Assembly: GCA_035048485.1 (NCBI GenBank)
Contig: CM068581.1
Coordinates: 10,305,430 to 10,369,429, forward strand
Reading direction: 5' to 3'
Length of the DNA: 64,000 nucleotides
Source: Pteria penguin
Lineage: Eukaryota; Mollusca; Bivalvia; Pterioida; Pteriidae
Shown here: one piece after another, positions 46,961 through 57,781 of the stretch
Position numbering within the stretch: the stretch's first letter is position 1
How the letters are laid out: the number at the start of each line of letters is the position of its first letter
Made by a program: the position numbers and the translations under genes
The notes under the pieces: generated by a model
Database searches by the model: none
The model's input: only the letters and a program-made list of their open reading frames with translations
What the model was told of the DNA's origin: nothing

Positions 46961-47854
46961 ATGACGAGGCTGAATGAAGCAGATAGGTTGCGGGCTATTG
47001 GAATGCTTGAAGGTGGCGTAAATGAAGTTGAAGTTACAAGGCGCTTTGGAGTACATGTCAATACAATTCGTAATTTATGGAGACGATTTCAGCGATTCAA
47101 CTCTGGTTTGGACCGCCCGCGCTCTGGTCGTCCACGTGTAACATCACGTCGACAAGGCAATTTCATTATTACAACGCATCTTATACATCGCTTTCAACCA
47201 GCTTCTCTACAGTAAGGATCGTTCCTGGGCTTCGAGGGATTAGTCCACGCCAGTCCGGAACAGGTTCCATGACGCAAACATCCGTCCTCGGCGACCGGCC
47301 ATTCGACCTGTGTTGTTGCAATGTCATCACAAGACCAGCATGGTGCAGGAGAGATCTTCGATTCACAAATAGGGAGTGGCCATGTATATTGTTCACGGAT
47401 GAGTCCAGATTCGGACGAACGTAAAAGGGTATACTTTAGACCTGGAAAATGCTACGCCGATGCTTGTGTTACTCAGGGCCGACAGATGGGAGGCGGAAAT
47501 GTCATGGCTTGGGGAGGCATTACTTCTGGTAGTAGAACACCTTTAGTTGATATTGGAGGGAATCTCACAAGCCTTCGCTATCGAGATGAAATAGTGCGTT
47601 CCCATGTCGTTCCTTTTATTTGTAACGCCAACCATCCAATCACCTTTCAGCAAGATATGGCAAGGCGACACATTGCATGTGTCGTTATTCACTTTCTTCA
47701 ACAGCAGCAAGTCAATTCCTTAGATTGGCCTGCGGCATCACGTGTCCTTTCACCGATAGAGCATCTCTGGAATGAGATGGACGACGTTTTTGTCAGATAC
47801 CAAAACGCGCCGTCAACGCTGATCGAGCTTCGTCAAGTTTTGCTAAACATATAG
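46961..47854 (+). pseudogene. Tc1-type transposase, broken (DD34E)
   Basis: Cut-and-paste transposase of the Tc1/mariner superfamily. N-terminal paired-like HTH (MTRLNEADRLRAIGMLEGG, TRRFGVHVNTIRNLWRRFQ, RPRSGRPRVT) at 46961-47215; middle parts in another frame (IVPGLRGISPRQSG, FTNREWPCILFTDESRFGR, with the first catalytic Asp in TDES); then 47321-47854 with YADACVTQGRQMGGGNVMAWG, FQQDMARRHIA (second Asp) and SPIEHLWNEMD (Glu), 34 residues apart. At least two frameshifts. Terminal repeats were not recognised. Confidence 0.88.
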
Positions 47855-48371
47855 CAGAACATTCCTCAGAATTTTCTACAGAATTTGATTTCATCTATAT
47901 CAGACAATTATTTGCAAGCATAAACGCAAATGGAGGACACACATTGTAACTTTTGACGTGCATTTAGAGGATTTTCACAGATACAGCGTTCAAAGAGGAC
48001 ATTTTCTAATGACTTAAGTAATGCTAACTCTATAATTTCTTCAAAGCTCAAAATAACACAAAATTTAGGAAATTAAGGAAGACACAAGATAAATTTTTGT
48101 TGTCAAATGCTTTACCTAAAATTAATTGTATTCAATAGTGTTGAAATATATAGTTTTTAAACCAAATTCCATTTCATTCAGACAATTGTATTGTTTTCTG
48201 AATTACTAGATGTGTGGTAATATTATATCTAAAGAATTAACCTGTATAGTGTATGGTATAAAGCATATTATTTTTGGCAACAAGAAGTTTGCTTATTGTA
48301 AAGTACTTCTATTGATTTTTTAAAAATATAATTTATATTTTTGCTTTCGTTTATTTCTTTTGTATCAATTT
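47855..48371. other. Nothing recognised
   Basis: AT-rich tail after the transposase relic; no clear terminal repeat. Confidence 0.4.
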
Positions 48372-48604
48372 CGTAAGTTTCAATACCCTCTATATCTAGA
48401 AGTGAGTACTAGTCAGAGACGAAGATAGACACGAATTTGTTAGCTCCGATATATTAGCAATTTTACACGGGTTTTTACGACATTTTGATACAAAAAAACC
48501 CCATTAAAATGACAGGGACACTCTCAAGAATATTTCCACGATAATATTCAAGGCTTTCACGGATCATCTTGTGTGCATATTAAGGAAACTATATTGTGAA
48601 TTAA

Positions 48605-48884
48605 GCCGGCGTGGCCTAGTGGTATCGCGTCGGACTCCTGATCGGGAGGCCGGGGTTCGAGTCCCGCTCTGGTCATGCCGGTGTCATGTCTTTCGGATGA
48701 GACAGTAAAAACCGAGGCCCCGTGTCGTGGTATGCATGGCACGTTAAAGATCCCTCACTGCTTCGGGTGGGTCCTTTGCAAAGGTCAAAATTTGTATGCT
48801 CCGCATCAGGCAGATGCCGTCACCATATACGTGAAATATTCGTGGTGTGACGTAAAACAAAAATCAATCAATCAATCAATCAAT
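48605..48884 (+). mobile_element. Full-length SINE
   Basis: Head GCCGGCGTGGCCTAGTGG at 48605, B box GGTTCGAGTCC, (ATCA)n tail to 48884. Short flanking repeat ATATTGTG at 48589 and 48885. Its first 70 bp also appear in the duplication at 49045-49348. Confidence 0.92.
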
Positions 48885-48949
48885 ATTGTGTATTTGGTCT
48901 ATGTGTGATTACTTTTCAACGCGATAATTGTTGACCACGACCTCGTACA

Positions 48950-50059
48950 ATGGCCATTGTTTCAATGTGCGAAACCTCCAATATTGTGCAGGCGAGTTTA
49001 TCTATTGTGAATAGTGAAAAAAAGTGAATTTGATCCAGACAATCCGTAAGTTTCAATACCCTCTATATCTAGAAGTGAGTACTAGTCAGAGACGAAGATA
49101 GACACGAATTTGTTAGCTCCGATATATTAGCAATTTTACACGGGTTTTTACGACATTTTAATACAAAAAAAACCCCATTAAAATGACAGGGACACTCTCA
49201 AGAATATTTCCACGATAATATTCAAGGCTTTCACGGATCATCTTGTGTGCATATTAAGGAAACTATATTGTGAATTAAGCCGGCGTGGCCTAGTGGTATC
49301 GCGTCGGACTCCTGATCGGGAGGCCGGGGTTCGAGTCCCGCTCTGGTCTGAATAGTGAAAAAAAGTGAATTTGATCCAGACAAGCAGAAAGTGTACGAGT
49401 TGTTAACGATAAATGACCAGAAATTAAACAGATGTGATATTCTGGATGAAAGGATGACAAACATAGAGCGGACAGTGAAATGGCTTGATATCATGGAAAG
49501 TAAAGTGGCAAAATGTGAAACAACGGTCACGAGCATGCAGAATGAGCTGGAGGAAATTAAGAAGAACCATACTGAAATTGAAAGAAGTATAGAAGGGATG
49601 AGTAATATATTTGACGATGTTTCCAAATCCACAACCGATATTCAAAAGGAAATAAAAGAGGTGAAAAAACATGTGACAAACTATGAAGACAATGTTGATC
49701 GGAAGTTTGTAGATGTGAAAAAAATGACCTATGATCTCTTAGAGTCACGAGACGAGATACTAGAAAATGTACTTGACCTAAAATGCAGGTCAATGAGAGA
49801 CAACTTACTGTTTATTGGAATCCATGAGGAGGAGGGCGAGGACTGTGAGGAGGTAGTGCGTGTTTTTATGCGGGATGAAATGCGTATTCGTAAAACAATC
49901 GACTTCGAACGAGTTCATAGAGTCGGTCGAAGGCCAACCAATAGGAATGCTCGACCACGTCCCATTGTGGCCAAATTCTCGAAATTCAAGGATAGAGAGC
50001 TAGTGAAGAGAAAGGCCCCAAAGTCGCTCAGGGGTACTAGTTATTATATACATGAGTAG
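48950..50059 (+). pseudogene. LINE ORF1, disrupted by a 304-bp duplication
   Basis: ATG at 48950 starts MAIVSMCETSNIVQ and continues to a 7-A run, after which the frame hits TGA at 49025; the 304-bp block 49045-49348 then intervenes, and the coding sequence resumes after a repeated 35-bp flank. The main open part (to 50059) has a coiled coil (LDERMTNIERTVKWLD, MQNELEEIKKNHTEIE, STTDIQKEIKEVKK), the RRM-like CRSMRDNLLFIGIHEEEGED, FERVHRVGRR, PRPIVAKFSKFKDREL, ending TSYYIHE. This is an L1-like ORF1 RNA chaperone of the same broad kind as 33407-34114 but a different family. No ORF2 follows. Confidence 0.8.
49045..49348 (+). repeat. 304-bp duplication of 48372-48674
   Basis: Contains the flank CGTAAGTTTCAATACC..., then the first 70 bp of the SINE, cut after CCCGCTCTGGTC. 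Differs from the source mainly by one A in a poly-A run. It is flanked by a 35-bp direct repeat (49008-49042 and 49349-49383, TGAATAGTG...CCAGACAA), i.e. inserted with a target duplication. Confidence 0.95.
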
Positions 50060-50597
50060 TCCCGGCTGAGATCGAGCAGCGAAGAAATGCCCTCTATCCC
50101 GTCATGCGCGATGTCAATATTATTTTTGTTATGATACCTACTTACTATTTTTGGTGCTTGGTGTTGTTGTGTTGTAAGTAGGTATCATGACAAAAATAAA
50201 ATTGACTTGCCGAGATCAATAATACTTGAAGACGTAATGAAGCCGAAAAGTTACCGTAAACTGTCCTTAAACGAGTTGTTTTGGTCAACTTGTCATCAAT
50301 AAAACAGTTAGTTGATTTTCTTTATGTTAAGATCAATTAATGCGATTTCCCTCATGTGGATTTTAAAATAAATCGTGATATTAAAGTCGCATTTCCATGA
50401 AAATCAAGAATTATTGACATCATTTTTGTTATGTTGGCATAAACATACTACTAACCAGAATTTTTGTCGAGTTCTTGTTTAAAAAAAAATAACAATTCGA
50501 GACTTCGTAAGTCAATTTCTCTTCGAAATCGAGTTATCAAACTCGCATTTGTATGAAAATTTCGAAATATTGACTTTGTTGAAGTCGACATGTTATA
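50060..50597. other. Non-coding with a 33-bp-arm palindrome
   Basis: Inverted repeat 50113-50145 and 50174-50206 (GTCAATATTATTTTTGTTAT...), near-perfect, spacer 28. No gene seen. Confidence 0.6.
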
Positions 50598-50713
50598 GTT
50601 ATTGAACAATCTTACGAGTGTATGCAAGTTATTTTGAAGGGGCGGTGACGAGTGCTTAGCACGAGTCTTGCCCCTTCAAAATAACTTGCATACACGAGTG
50701 AGATGTTCAATAA
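50598..50713. repeat. Inverted repeat upstream of the recombinase relic
   Basis: Arms 50598-50643 and 50670-50713: GTTATTGAACA..CT.ACGAGTGTATGCAAG and its complement around a 26-base loop. Shares the words ACGAGTG and CAATAAC with the smaller palindrome at 53021-53066, on the other side of the recombinase gene. Confidence 0.8.
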
Positions 50714-50878
50714 CGGGCTTGTATCTTGGTCCTACCCAATCAGATTACATCACACTTGTCAATCTTCTTTCCCGCTTTTTTGTCAAGTGACCCCGCCTAG
50801 TCTCGTGCGCGTCGGAATGCGTCAGCACATTTTATGCATGGGAAGTGAAGTCGCATCACGTCGTCTTCAGCTAGATTC

Positions 50879-52868
50879 ATGGCGTTTCAAACAATTAATT
50901 TTCAAGATTTAGATTTTCTTGAAGACGATGCGGACGATTTAACACTTTCGCAAATTTGCGAGGAAATAGAAAAAGAGCAAGAAGTTTTCGATAATTTTCA
51001 AGGCATAACTCTTAGCCAAACAGTCAGGGACTACGAGTGCGAGTTCGAGACTGACGTCAGTGACGACGAAATCCTGGGAAATGTTGATATTAAACTACCA
51101 GAAATCGAATAGACCGAGGAATCTAGCCGATTTGGTGATGCAGTTTCTGACGAGGAAATAAGGGTTTTAATCGAAAGCCAAGAGAATGCGAATACTAAGA
51201 AGAACACTCGATGGGCTGCGAACATATTTGAAAAATGGCGGCTCGAGCGCAATAAACAGGGCTCGAACATTCTTTCCTTAGAACAGCTTACAAGCTGAAC
51301 ACTAATTTGATACAATTTATAATGCGAGTAAAACGTCAAGACGGCCATGATTATCCTCCGAAATCTTTATATCTTATGTCATGCGGACTTTAACGTTTCC
51401 TGCGAGACAAAGGCGTGCACGATAAGAATTTTCTCGATTCCTACAATGCTAATTTCGCGGAATTCAGGAAAGTGTTGGACAGTAAAATGAAAGAACTGCT
51501 GACTCAGGGTATTGGAACAAAGCGTAAACAAGCGGATCCAATTATGCCGGAAGACGAGGCTACGATATGGGATAAGGGTGCGTTTGGTATGAAAAACGGA
51601 GATACACTGCAGTGTACTATATTTTATTACTGTTGCAAAATTTTCGGACTACGTGGTCACGACGAACATCATAATCTGGATTGTAGCCAATTTCATATTG
51701 GAGAGGACACTAAAGGCAAATTTGTTGAATATTTTGGGAAGCAGTCTAAGACATTTAAAGGAGAACTAGGCCAGCGGGAACTGCACAATAAACACATTAA
51801 ACACTACTGCGAGTCAGGTAGGCAAACTTCATTCATCTCATGATTAATACTCTTTTTTGTAAGCATTAACTACTTATCAGTCTTTTGAAATAAAACGCAC
51901 AGGGCATCCTCTAGTTCCGCGTACTGTAGTTGTGTGTAGTCTGGCGTAGACGTCCTACACTATAGGGAACATATAAAAAGTATTTGTTGACAAGATGTCG
52001 CATATCAACATTATTGCAGATTGTTTATTATAATTTTTTGCTACATTTTTTAGAGACTGATTTATTCTGTTTTAGGTCCACGCTGCTTGGCCGACTATTT
52101 CCAAACATACCTAAACGCTCTTGGAAATAATGGGAGGCTTTATAGGCGTCCGTTGACTGGTAACCCACCTCGTTATGGCAATCAAGTTGTCGGTGTTAAT
52201 AAATTAAAGTGTTTGATGAAAATTATATGTTCTCGGGCTGGGCTTCAAGGGAATTACACCAACCATTCCGGTGTAACAGTTTCAAAGTTCCCCCGTGCTG
52301 AAAGTTCCCTTTTGATGTTTTGCGCATGCGCGTATCGGTAGGAAACTTTCAGTCTGTGTTATATGCATGGTGAAAGTTTCCTCGTGGTGAAAGTTCCTTG
52401 GTCCACGTGAAATATGAAAGAATAAAGATTAATTCTTATAATTGTACTGGATCTGGCTGTTAGGATATAATTGTGATAAATTTGAGGGATTCTAATATTG
52501 ACGCATGCGTATGTGCGACAAAGGGAACTTTCAGCATGGGGGAACTTTGAAACCGTTACACCGGGAAGCGGACCTGCGCCACTGCACTGTATCAAGCTGG
52601 TATTGACGAAATGGAGATTATGCAACGTACGGGCCATAGATCCGAGAAGGGAGTGAGGGCTTACAAGCGAACCAATAGTGACATCACCAAGAACGTGTCA
52701 AGTGTGTTAAATCCGCCAATGCCAGTGGTTACCATGGATTCCGCAAATTCGGAGCCTATGGATGAAGATGTTGAGCACACGAAAGCCATGCGTGATTGTC
52801 TAGAAAACGTGATTTGCGATGTAACAAATAGAACGTGTCTTTCACCATTACTAAGTGAAATGAAATGA
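50879..52868 (+). pseudogene. Crypton/DUF3504-type tyrosine recombinase relic
   Basis: Starts MAFQTINFQDLDFLEDDADD at 50879. An acidic N terminus is broken by TAG at 51110-51112 but continues in frame with RFGDAVSDEEIRVLIES and TRWAANIFEKWRLERN. A shift near 51290 leads to YPPKSLYLMSCGL-stop-RFLRDKG, then NFAEFRKVLDSKMKELLTQG, GLRGHDEHHNLDCSQF and TKTFKGELGQREL. An intron, CAG|GTAGGC...TTTTAG|GTCC, at 51818-52075 joins GAGTCAG to GTCCACGC in phase 1. The second exon has DYFQTYLNALG and GNYTNHSG, a MITE (52272-52560), then KRTCATALYQAGIDEMEIMQ, TGHRSEKGVRAYKR with the catalytic His and Tyr, ending 52868. This is the DUF3504 tyrosine recombinase fold known from Cryptons and KIAA1958/QRICH1-like proteins. 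Two stops, one shift and the MITE make it inactive here. Confidence 0.82.
52272..52560. mobile_element. 289-bp MITE, CCGG target duplication
   Basis: Terminal repeats TGTAAC(A/G)GTTTCAAAGTTCC and complement, with GAAAGTTCC-type words repeated inside. The sequence before is ATTCCGG and after CCGGGAAG; removing the element and one CCGG restores ATTCCGGGAAG, the codons of NHSGKR in the recombinase. That gives a precise insertion site and a 4-bp target duplication. Confidence 0.85.
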
Positions 52869-53020
52869 AATGAAAAGTGTTGATGCGATGCCGCTCTATG
52901 TTTTTTTTTAATATATTCCAGAGAAATGGAAAATGTTGTATTGAAATAAAATTTTGTTGAATTCTGTTTTATTTTCTCAGAACTGTGTCACTTTCCTCTG
53001 TCGTCCAGAATGTGCATTAT

Positions 53021-53066
53021 AATAGGAAGTTATTGTACAGTTACGAGTGTACAATAACTTCCTATT
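53021..53066. repeat. Perfect palindrome downstream of the recombinase relic
   Basis: Arms AATAGGAAGTTATTGTACA (53021-53039) and complement (53048-53066) around an 8-base loop, GTTACGAG. Confidence 0.9.
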
Positions 53067-53523
53067 CTTGGAAGTTATTGCATGGAGTAGGCGTATCCCA
53101 TTACAAGGTATTGAGAATTGTTGAACTGGCAATCACAATAGAGACACGCTGAAACCATGATACAAGATGCGATAAAGTAACACTCATCGATATACTTTTT
53201 GACGACTTGACGCCAAACTCATCACTTCAGCGACTTTTATATGTCACGATGATCAAAGCTAATGATCATTAGGCCGAGTTGGTGTGCACTCTCCAATGAA
53301 AAAGTGTTTAACCATTTTGTTTAGATATCTTGTTTGAGACATGAAGCTGAGAGAGTAGTCGGGAAACGGAACGAAGTGGGAATAAGGGGAGAGACGTGGG
53401 AAGGGTAGTGGTTGGGACTAGGGGCAAGTCATCAGGATGAGAGGAGGGATGCTGAAAAACACCCACCTTTGCAAAAGAGATCTTTCCTCATTCTTACTGT
53501 CATGTTTTAATTTTTGAATTTAC
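53067..53523. other. Nothing recognised
   Basis: Contains GGGAAACGGAACGAAGTGGG-type purine-rich sequence at about 53355-53450. No gene. Confidence 0.4.
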
Positions 53524-53787
53524 TTGGGGGACAAAGAAAAGGCAAAAGAGAAACTAGCCGAGAAGGACGCAAGACAGTGCATGGATCAATATATCCCCAT
53601 CATCAAGTACATGTTACAGCTTCAGAACGGTTCTGTTCATCGTACTGTCATGCACGATGTCATGAGATTGATAGAAGACGGACACGAGGAAGATAAAGCC
53701 ATTAGAATGGCCGTCAAGAAACATAAACACATATTAGATGAAATGTGGAAGGGAGGCATTGACGAAGAAAGTGATGAGGACATATAA
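53524..53787 (+). CDS. Small hypothetical protein piece
   Basis: Open from an in-frame stop at 53515 to TAA at 53785-53787, without an ATG start (first codon TTG). The product is helical and charged: KEKAKEKLAEKDARQCMDQY, YMLQLQNGSVHRTVMHDVMR and HKHILDEMWK, ending in an acidic EESDEDI. Balanced amino-acid use suggests real coding sequence, perhaps a last exon or a transposon remnant. I do not recognise the family. Confidence 0.4.
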   Translation: MGDKEKAKEKLAEKDARQCMDQYIPIIKYMLQLQNGSVHRTVMHDVMRLIEDGHEEDKAIRMAVKKHKHILDEMWKGGIDEESDEDI

Positions 53788-54239
53788 AGGTGGAAAAGAT
53801 TCTAAAGACTAAAGGCACTTAATCTAATAAACAATATTATGTGAAATGGTTACATTGGCCTTCCAAGTTTAATTCTTGTATTCTAGCCACTGATTTGCAA
53901 AACTAAAACTGTATTGCATCAATGAAATATTGTACTTTGAATAAAGCTGTCGATATGTATTGTATTTTATCAATAAAATATTGCACTTTGATTAGAATTT
54001 ATTTATTTATTATTCCTTGTGTAACCCATATTACAGTCATATTTTACTGATTATGTGGTACGATCGCCATAGCAATATGACATCAATTACTTGGTAATTT
54101 ACATTAATAACCTAAAACTGATGACATTGATAAAGATGTAAACACGTCGCGACCCCATTTTGTAATAGAACAAAAGTGGTCCGTATAGCAGTAATACGTC
54201 TCAGAAGTTAAACATTCCAAAACTGCTAATTCTTTTTCT
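53788..54239. other. Nothing recognised
   Basis: AT-rich; direct repeat TGTATTG.ATCAAT.AAATATTG.ACTTTGA at about 53910-53995. Confidence 0.45.
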
Positions 54240-54450
54240 ATAGCTCCTAAAAATAGAAATCCTGACTCCTAATGAAAGGTCGGAAAGGGGGAGGGGCCGT
54301 GGGGTCAGTAGGGAGCTCTTGGGGTCACCCCAAAGGTCGTGGGGGTCAGGGGAGGGGTCAACAATGACGTTACTGTTAGCCTCAGGCCAGTGAGGCTAGC
54401 ACTGAGGCTCCCATGTTAAGGTATCTGCGCCAGAAAGGATATATTTCCAC
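54240..54450 (+). repeat. GACCCC-rich dispersed repeat, copy 2
   Basis: Inverse-orientation partner of 9405-9640; see there. This copy carries an extra insert near 54378-54408 with AGCCTCAGGCCAGTGAGGCTA, itself a small palindrome. Confidence 0.65.
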
Positions 54451-55104
54451 TACTACTGCGCAAAAGGATGGTTTTAAAAAAAGAAATTCCTATTTACATA
54501 AAGCAATTTGACCCTGTGACCAACATTTAATGCTATTCCGATTGCAACCTAAGCTTTCTTTAAAGCCTACTCTTGTTCTGTTATTGTGCTGGAAGAAAAA
54601 GTGAAAGTACAAAGGGAGGTAATTGGAAATCATTTGTGCGTTTGCATGGGGGCAGTCATAATCAAGCGTTTGAATCACAGAGATAAAGTTCTAAAACGCC
54701 GGAGTAGTGGAAAAGAGAAAGAAAGAAAAAAAGACTGATTGAAATAAAGAACAGATGTAAAGAGCAAGGGAAAAATATTAACTGAAGAAAAACACAAAAA
54801 TAATTGCTCAAGTTTTGAGAAAAAAGATATCTGCAGAAGAATTTATGAAAATGTTCTTTTAATGTTAAACAAGTTTCTGAATAATTATCTGTGTGTATGT
54901 CTGTGTTCTATTAATTTTCAAAAGAAAATATGTCCTGAAATAGCTTAAAACTCATATTCTGGAACCAGATTGGGGGTTTGCAGCCCCAACCCCGGCTAGT
55001 TTTGGTTTCCTCTTTATTGATCATCAGTCGATTTTTTTACATTTCTGCTGACAGTTATCAAAGACTACAAAATATAACAGAAGAGTGAGAAGATTTTTTT
55101 CTTT

Positions 55105-55137
<33 letters not shown>

Positions 55138-55857
55138 TTTATTGGCATATTTCTGTCATGGTTTGATATTTAAGAACTGTATCCAAATTTTGCCGACTTT
55201 TCACAATAAGTCAAATGTCAAAGACAATGCATTTCAAATCAACACTAGCAGTTTCAATTTTCCTAGCAATACTTTCACACCAGTATTAATGCAGTTTCCA
55301 ATTTCAACCAACAATTTCACATTTCAAAGCCTCGCTAATTAAACAAAATACATGGGCAATGGAGTAAGACCAAAGATCCATGGGGCACAACTCTGATTAC
55401 CTGGTCATGGGAGACAGTAACCAGAAGAAAGAATTATACCACAGAATGACTAATAATTTTACCTGATATTAGAATATTCCAAATATAGTCATATCAAGGA
55501 CTGGCAGCACTGACGGACCCTCATCCGCCAATAAAAGCGGTATTTTCGGAAATAGCCATGACAGATGCCTGTTAAGAGTATTCAGAGATATATAACTGGA
55601 TCTTAGTACTTAATCAGAAATGTATAATTTTAAACAATAACTTTAAAAGTGTAATAATTATGATACATTAAGGTAACCTAAATTCAAAAGAGAGTTAGTC
55701 CAATTGTGCCTTAGAGGGGAAGAGAGTACAAAATATGCCCTAGTCAAGCAGGGTAATATTGAAGTAAGGAATTAATGAATGAGTATATGGCTCCTTGAAA
55801 TGTATTTGAAAACAGCTCATTGTCAAGCTCTGATAAACGAACACCATCGTTGCCAAG
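54451..55857. other. Long stretch without recognised genes
   Basis: Poly-T of about 35 near 55103-55136; the ORF reading into it is not convincing. No repeats matching the rest of the window were seen. Confidence 0.4.
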
Positions 55858-55960
55858 AATTACGGACAACTCGGACCCCGGACAACTCGGACCCAGACAT
55901 CTCGGCCCGTTAACGTACATATCGGCCCCTTTACGGACATTTCGGCCCGTTTTGGAAATA
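55858..55960. repeat. CGGACA(A/T)CTCGGACC tandem words
   Basis: Six or so units of GGACAACTCGGACC/GGACATCTCGGCCC type. One more unit is at 57163-57182, on the other side of the MULE relic and in the same orientation. They may be terminal or target repeats of that element. Confidence 0.6.
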
Positions 55961-56101
55961 AAGGGCTTTAATTTATTGTTTTGAAACGGACAACTTGGAG
56001 CCTTTTGATTTTTTTAAATAGTATGTTTCCCATTGATTTATTGATGATTATATAAGGCAAAGCACAGTCAATATAAAACACAAATATACACTAGTCACTT
56101 T

Positions 56102-57140
56102 CTATGCACTGGGTCCGTAGATGGAGCTGCACTTCTTGAGTAGTCGGCTGACGCTGATTTCATTGTTGGAGTACTGGTCCCAGGCGGCGAAGATCTTCCC
56201 TGTCAGTTGCTGAGTCTTCTTGCGTTGATGTCGTCGAATCTTTCCTTCTTTGATCATCCTTAGGTTGAATGGTATGGAGTCTGCTTCGTCGTAAGTAAGT
56301 TGGATCAGTAGATAGAAGGGCAGGTTTCCTTTGTTGGCGCGGCGGTTGATGTAGTGGTGCCATCCTTCACAGTCGTTGTTGGTTCGTATGCTGCGTCCAA
56401 AAATGCTCCAGGCGTCGGCGGCCCACATCTCGTTGTTTATTCAGGTGTTCTCGATGCACATCATCACACACTGCAGGTTCTCTGTCTGTGCCCTGCGTTG
56501 AAGCTTGTAGAAAGTAGTTGAAATGTGCTCTGGCGGAATGAATTGAAGGGCGAAGGTCTTCTCGAGTAGTTGGTAGTTGTCATCTCTGCTGTTGTACGCT
56601 GTCTGTAAGCCACATGCTTGGATCTTTCTCCATAGTGCCCGTCCCCAGTGGAATGCGCAGCCTCTGATGGATCGGTCGGGAAACATGTGGCGAGTTGCTT
56701 TCCAGATGGCAGCCTCGAAATATATGACGATCTCCTCCACCTTTGGTGCGTCTGGTAGTAGACCCTTGATGGCTTTGGGTATTTTCTTATAGTCTTTTTT
56801 CCTCTTGCTGGACATCAGGGCGAAGGCCATGGGTAGTTGTTTCATCTCTCCGTCGCTCTTTATGAAAGAATGGATGCTGAGTAGGTGATAGAAAGGCTTG
56901 GCGACTATCTTGAAGGTCCCGTCAGTGTACGATGCCTTTGTATTCTGTAGTAGTTAAAGCTGTCTGTTTGTTGCGAATATCAAGTGCCGCTGGTTGTCGA
57001 CGTTGATATCTTGCCTGAAGAACTGGTTGGGTAGAGTGCTGCCTAGGTAGTCTGTGTCGAGTGTGAAAGTGAGGTCTATGGGTTCCTTGGCTTTGAGTTG
57101 CTGACTGCGTCTGTTGAGGTTGCGTGTCAGGGAGTCGTAT
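56102..57140 (-). pseudogene. MULE transposase relic
   Basis: Mutator-like transposase on the minus strand. From 57140: SLTRNLNRRSQQLKAKEP, LTFTLDTDYLGSTLP, NQRHLIFATNRQL-stop-LLQNT, SYTDGTFKIVAKPFYHLLSI (first catalytic Asp in DGTF), QLPMAFALMSSKRKKDYKKI, EEIVIYFEAAIWKATRHMFP, GCAFHWGRALWRKIQ, LQFIPPEHISTTFYKLQ, a stop near 56440, then SWSIFGRSIRTNNDCEGWHH-type sequence with the catalytic Glu region and INRRANKGNLPFYLLIQL. The usual Asp in the (L/I)DFEAA motif is Tyr here (IYFEAA), one base from GAT. Dead copy. Confidence 0.85.
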
Positions 57141-57345
57141 TAATTGTATTTTGTTAAATTCTGAACGGACATCTCGGCCCGCTTGAAAATTGACTAAGTC
57201 CAAATTATTTATTGTATAAATTCAAAGAGTATAAATCAATTTTAAATTCATATATACAGGGCTGGGGGAAATACTTAAATACTGGATATGTGATATATGC
57301 CCCCCCCCCCCTTCCTTGAAATGATATGGTTGCTCGCATAACTAT

Positions 57346-57705
57346 TTAAGCGCAATCTTCCAAGCTGAACATATACCTCCAATAATTTCTAGGCAATATC
57401 CGGGACCATATAATTAACGTATCCGGGAATGATTGTGACAAGGTGTGAGCTGTGTATTTGATTTTTTCCCTTAAAGTGCACAAAGTTTCCTGACCTACAT
57501 CATTTCCGCCTGCGTGAATAATTATCATATCTGGATGGCTAAATCTTGACAACAATTCATTTGCTTTCAAAGCTATATCATCTAAGGTCCCACCAGGTTT
57601 TCCAAACCAGAATGTTTGTGCGTCCAAATTGAGGTTCTTCCCTAAATGAAGCAGAGCAGCTAGTTTGGCATGAGCGATAATAGAAGAGCCTAGGATCCAC
57701 ACCAC
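57346..57705 (-). pseudogene. SGNH/GDSL-like hydrolase of the DIRS element
   Basis: 119 codons: starts VWILGSSIIAHAKLAALLHL (the block-I GSS in place of GDS), LDAQTFWFGKPGGTLDDIA, IIIHAGGNDVGQETLCTLRE (block III GGND) and TLIIWSRILPRNYWRYM. This matches SGNH-like ORFs carried by some DIRS/Ngaro retroelements. The C-terminal Asp/His block is not visible, so it is truncated. Function of these ORFs in the element is not known. Confidence 0.75.
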
Positions 57706-57781
57706 TGGCTTGGAAACTGAAAGTTGATTGGGGAATTAAGATTGTTTCACATTGAATTTAACTACGTAAATTCAAAACTGA

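Noticed and set aside
46600..48100. Terminal inverted repeats of the Tc1 relic
   Set aside because: No complementary pair could be matched on both sides by eye.
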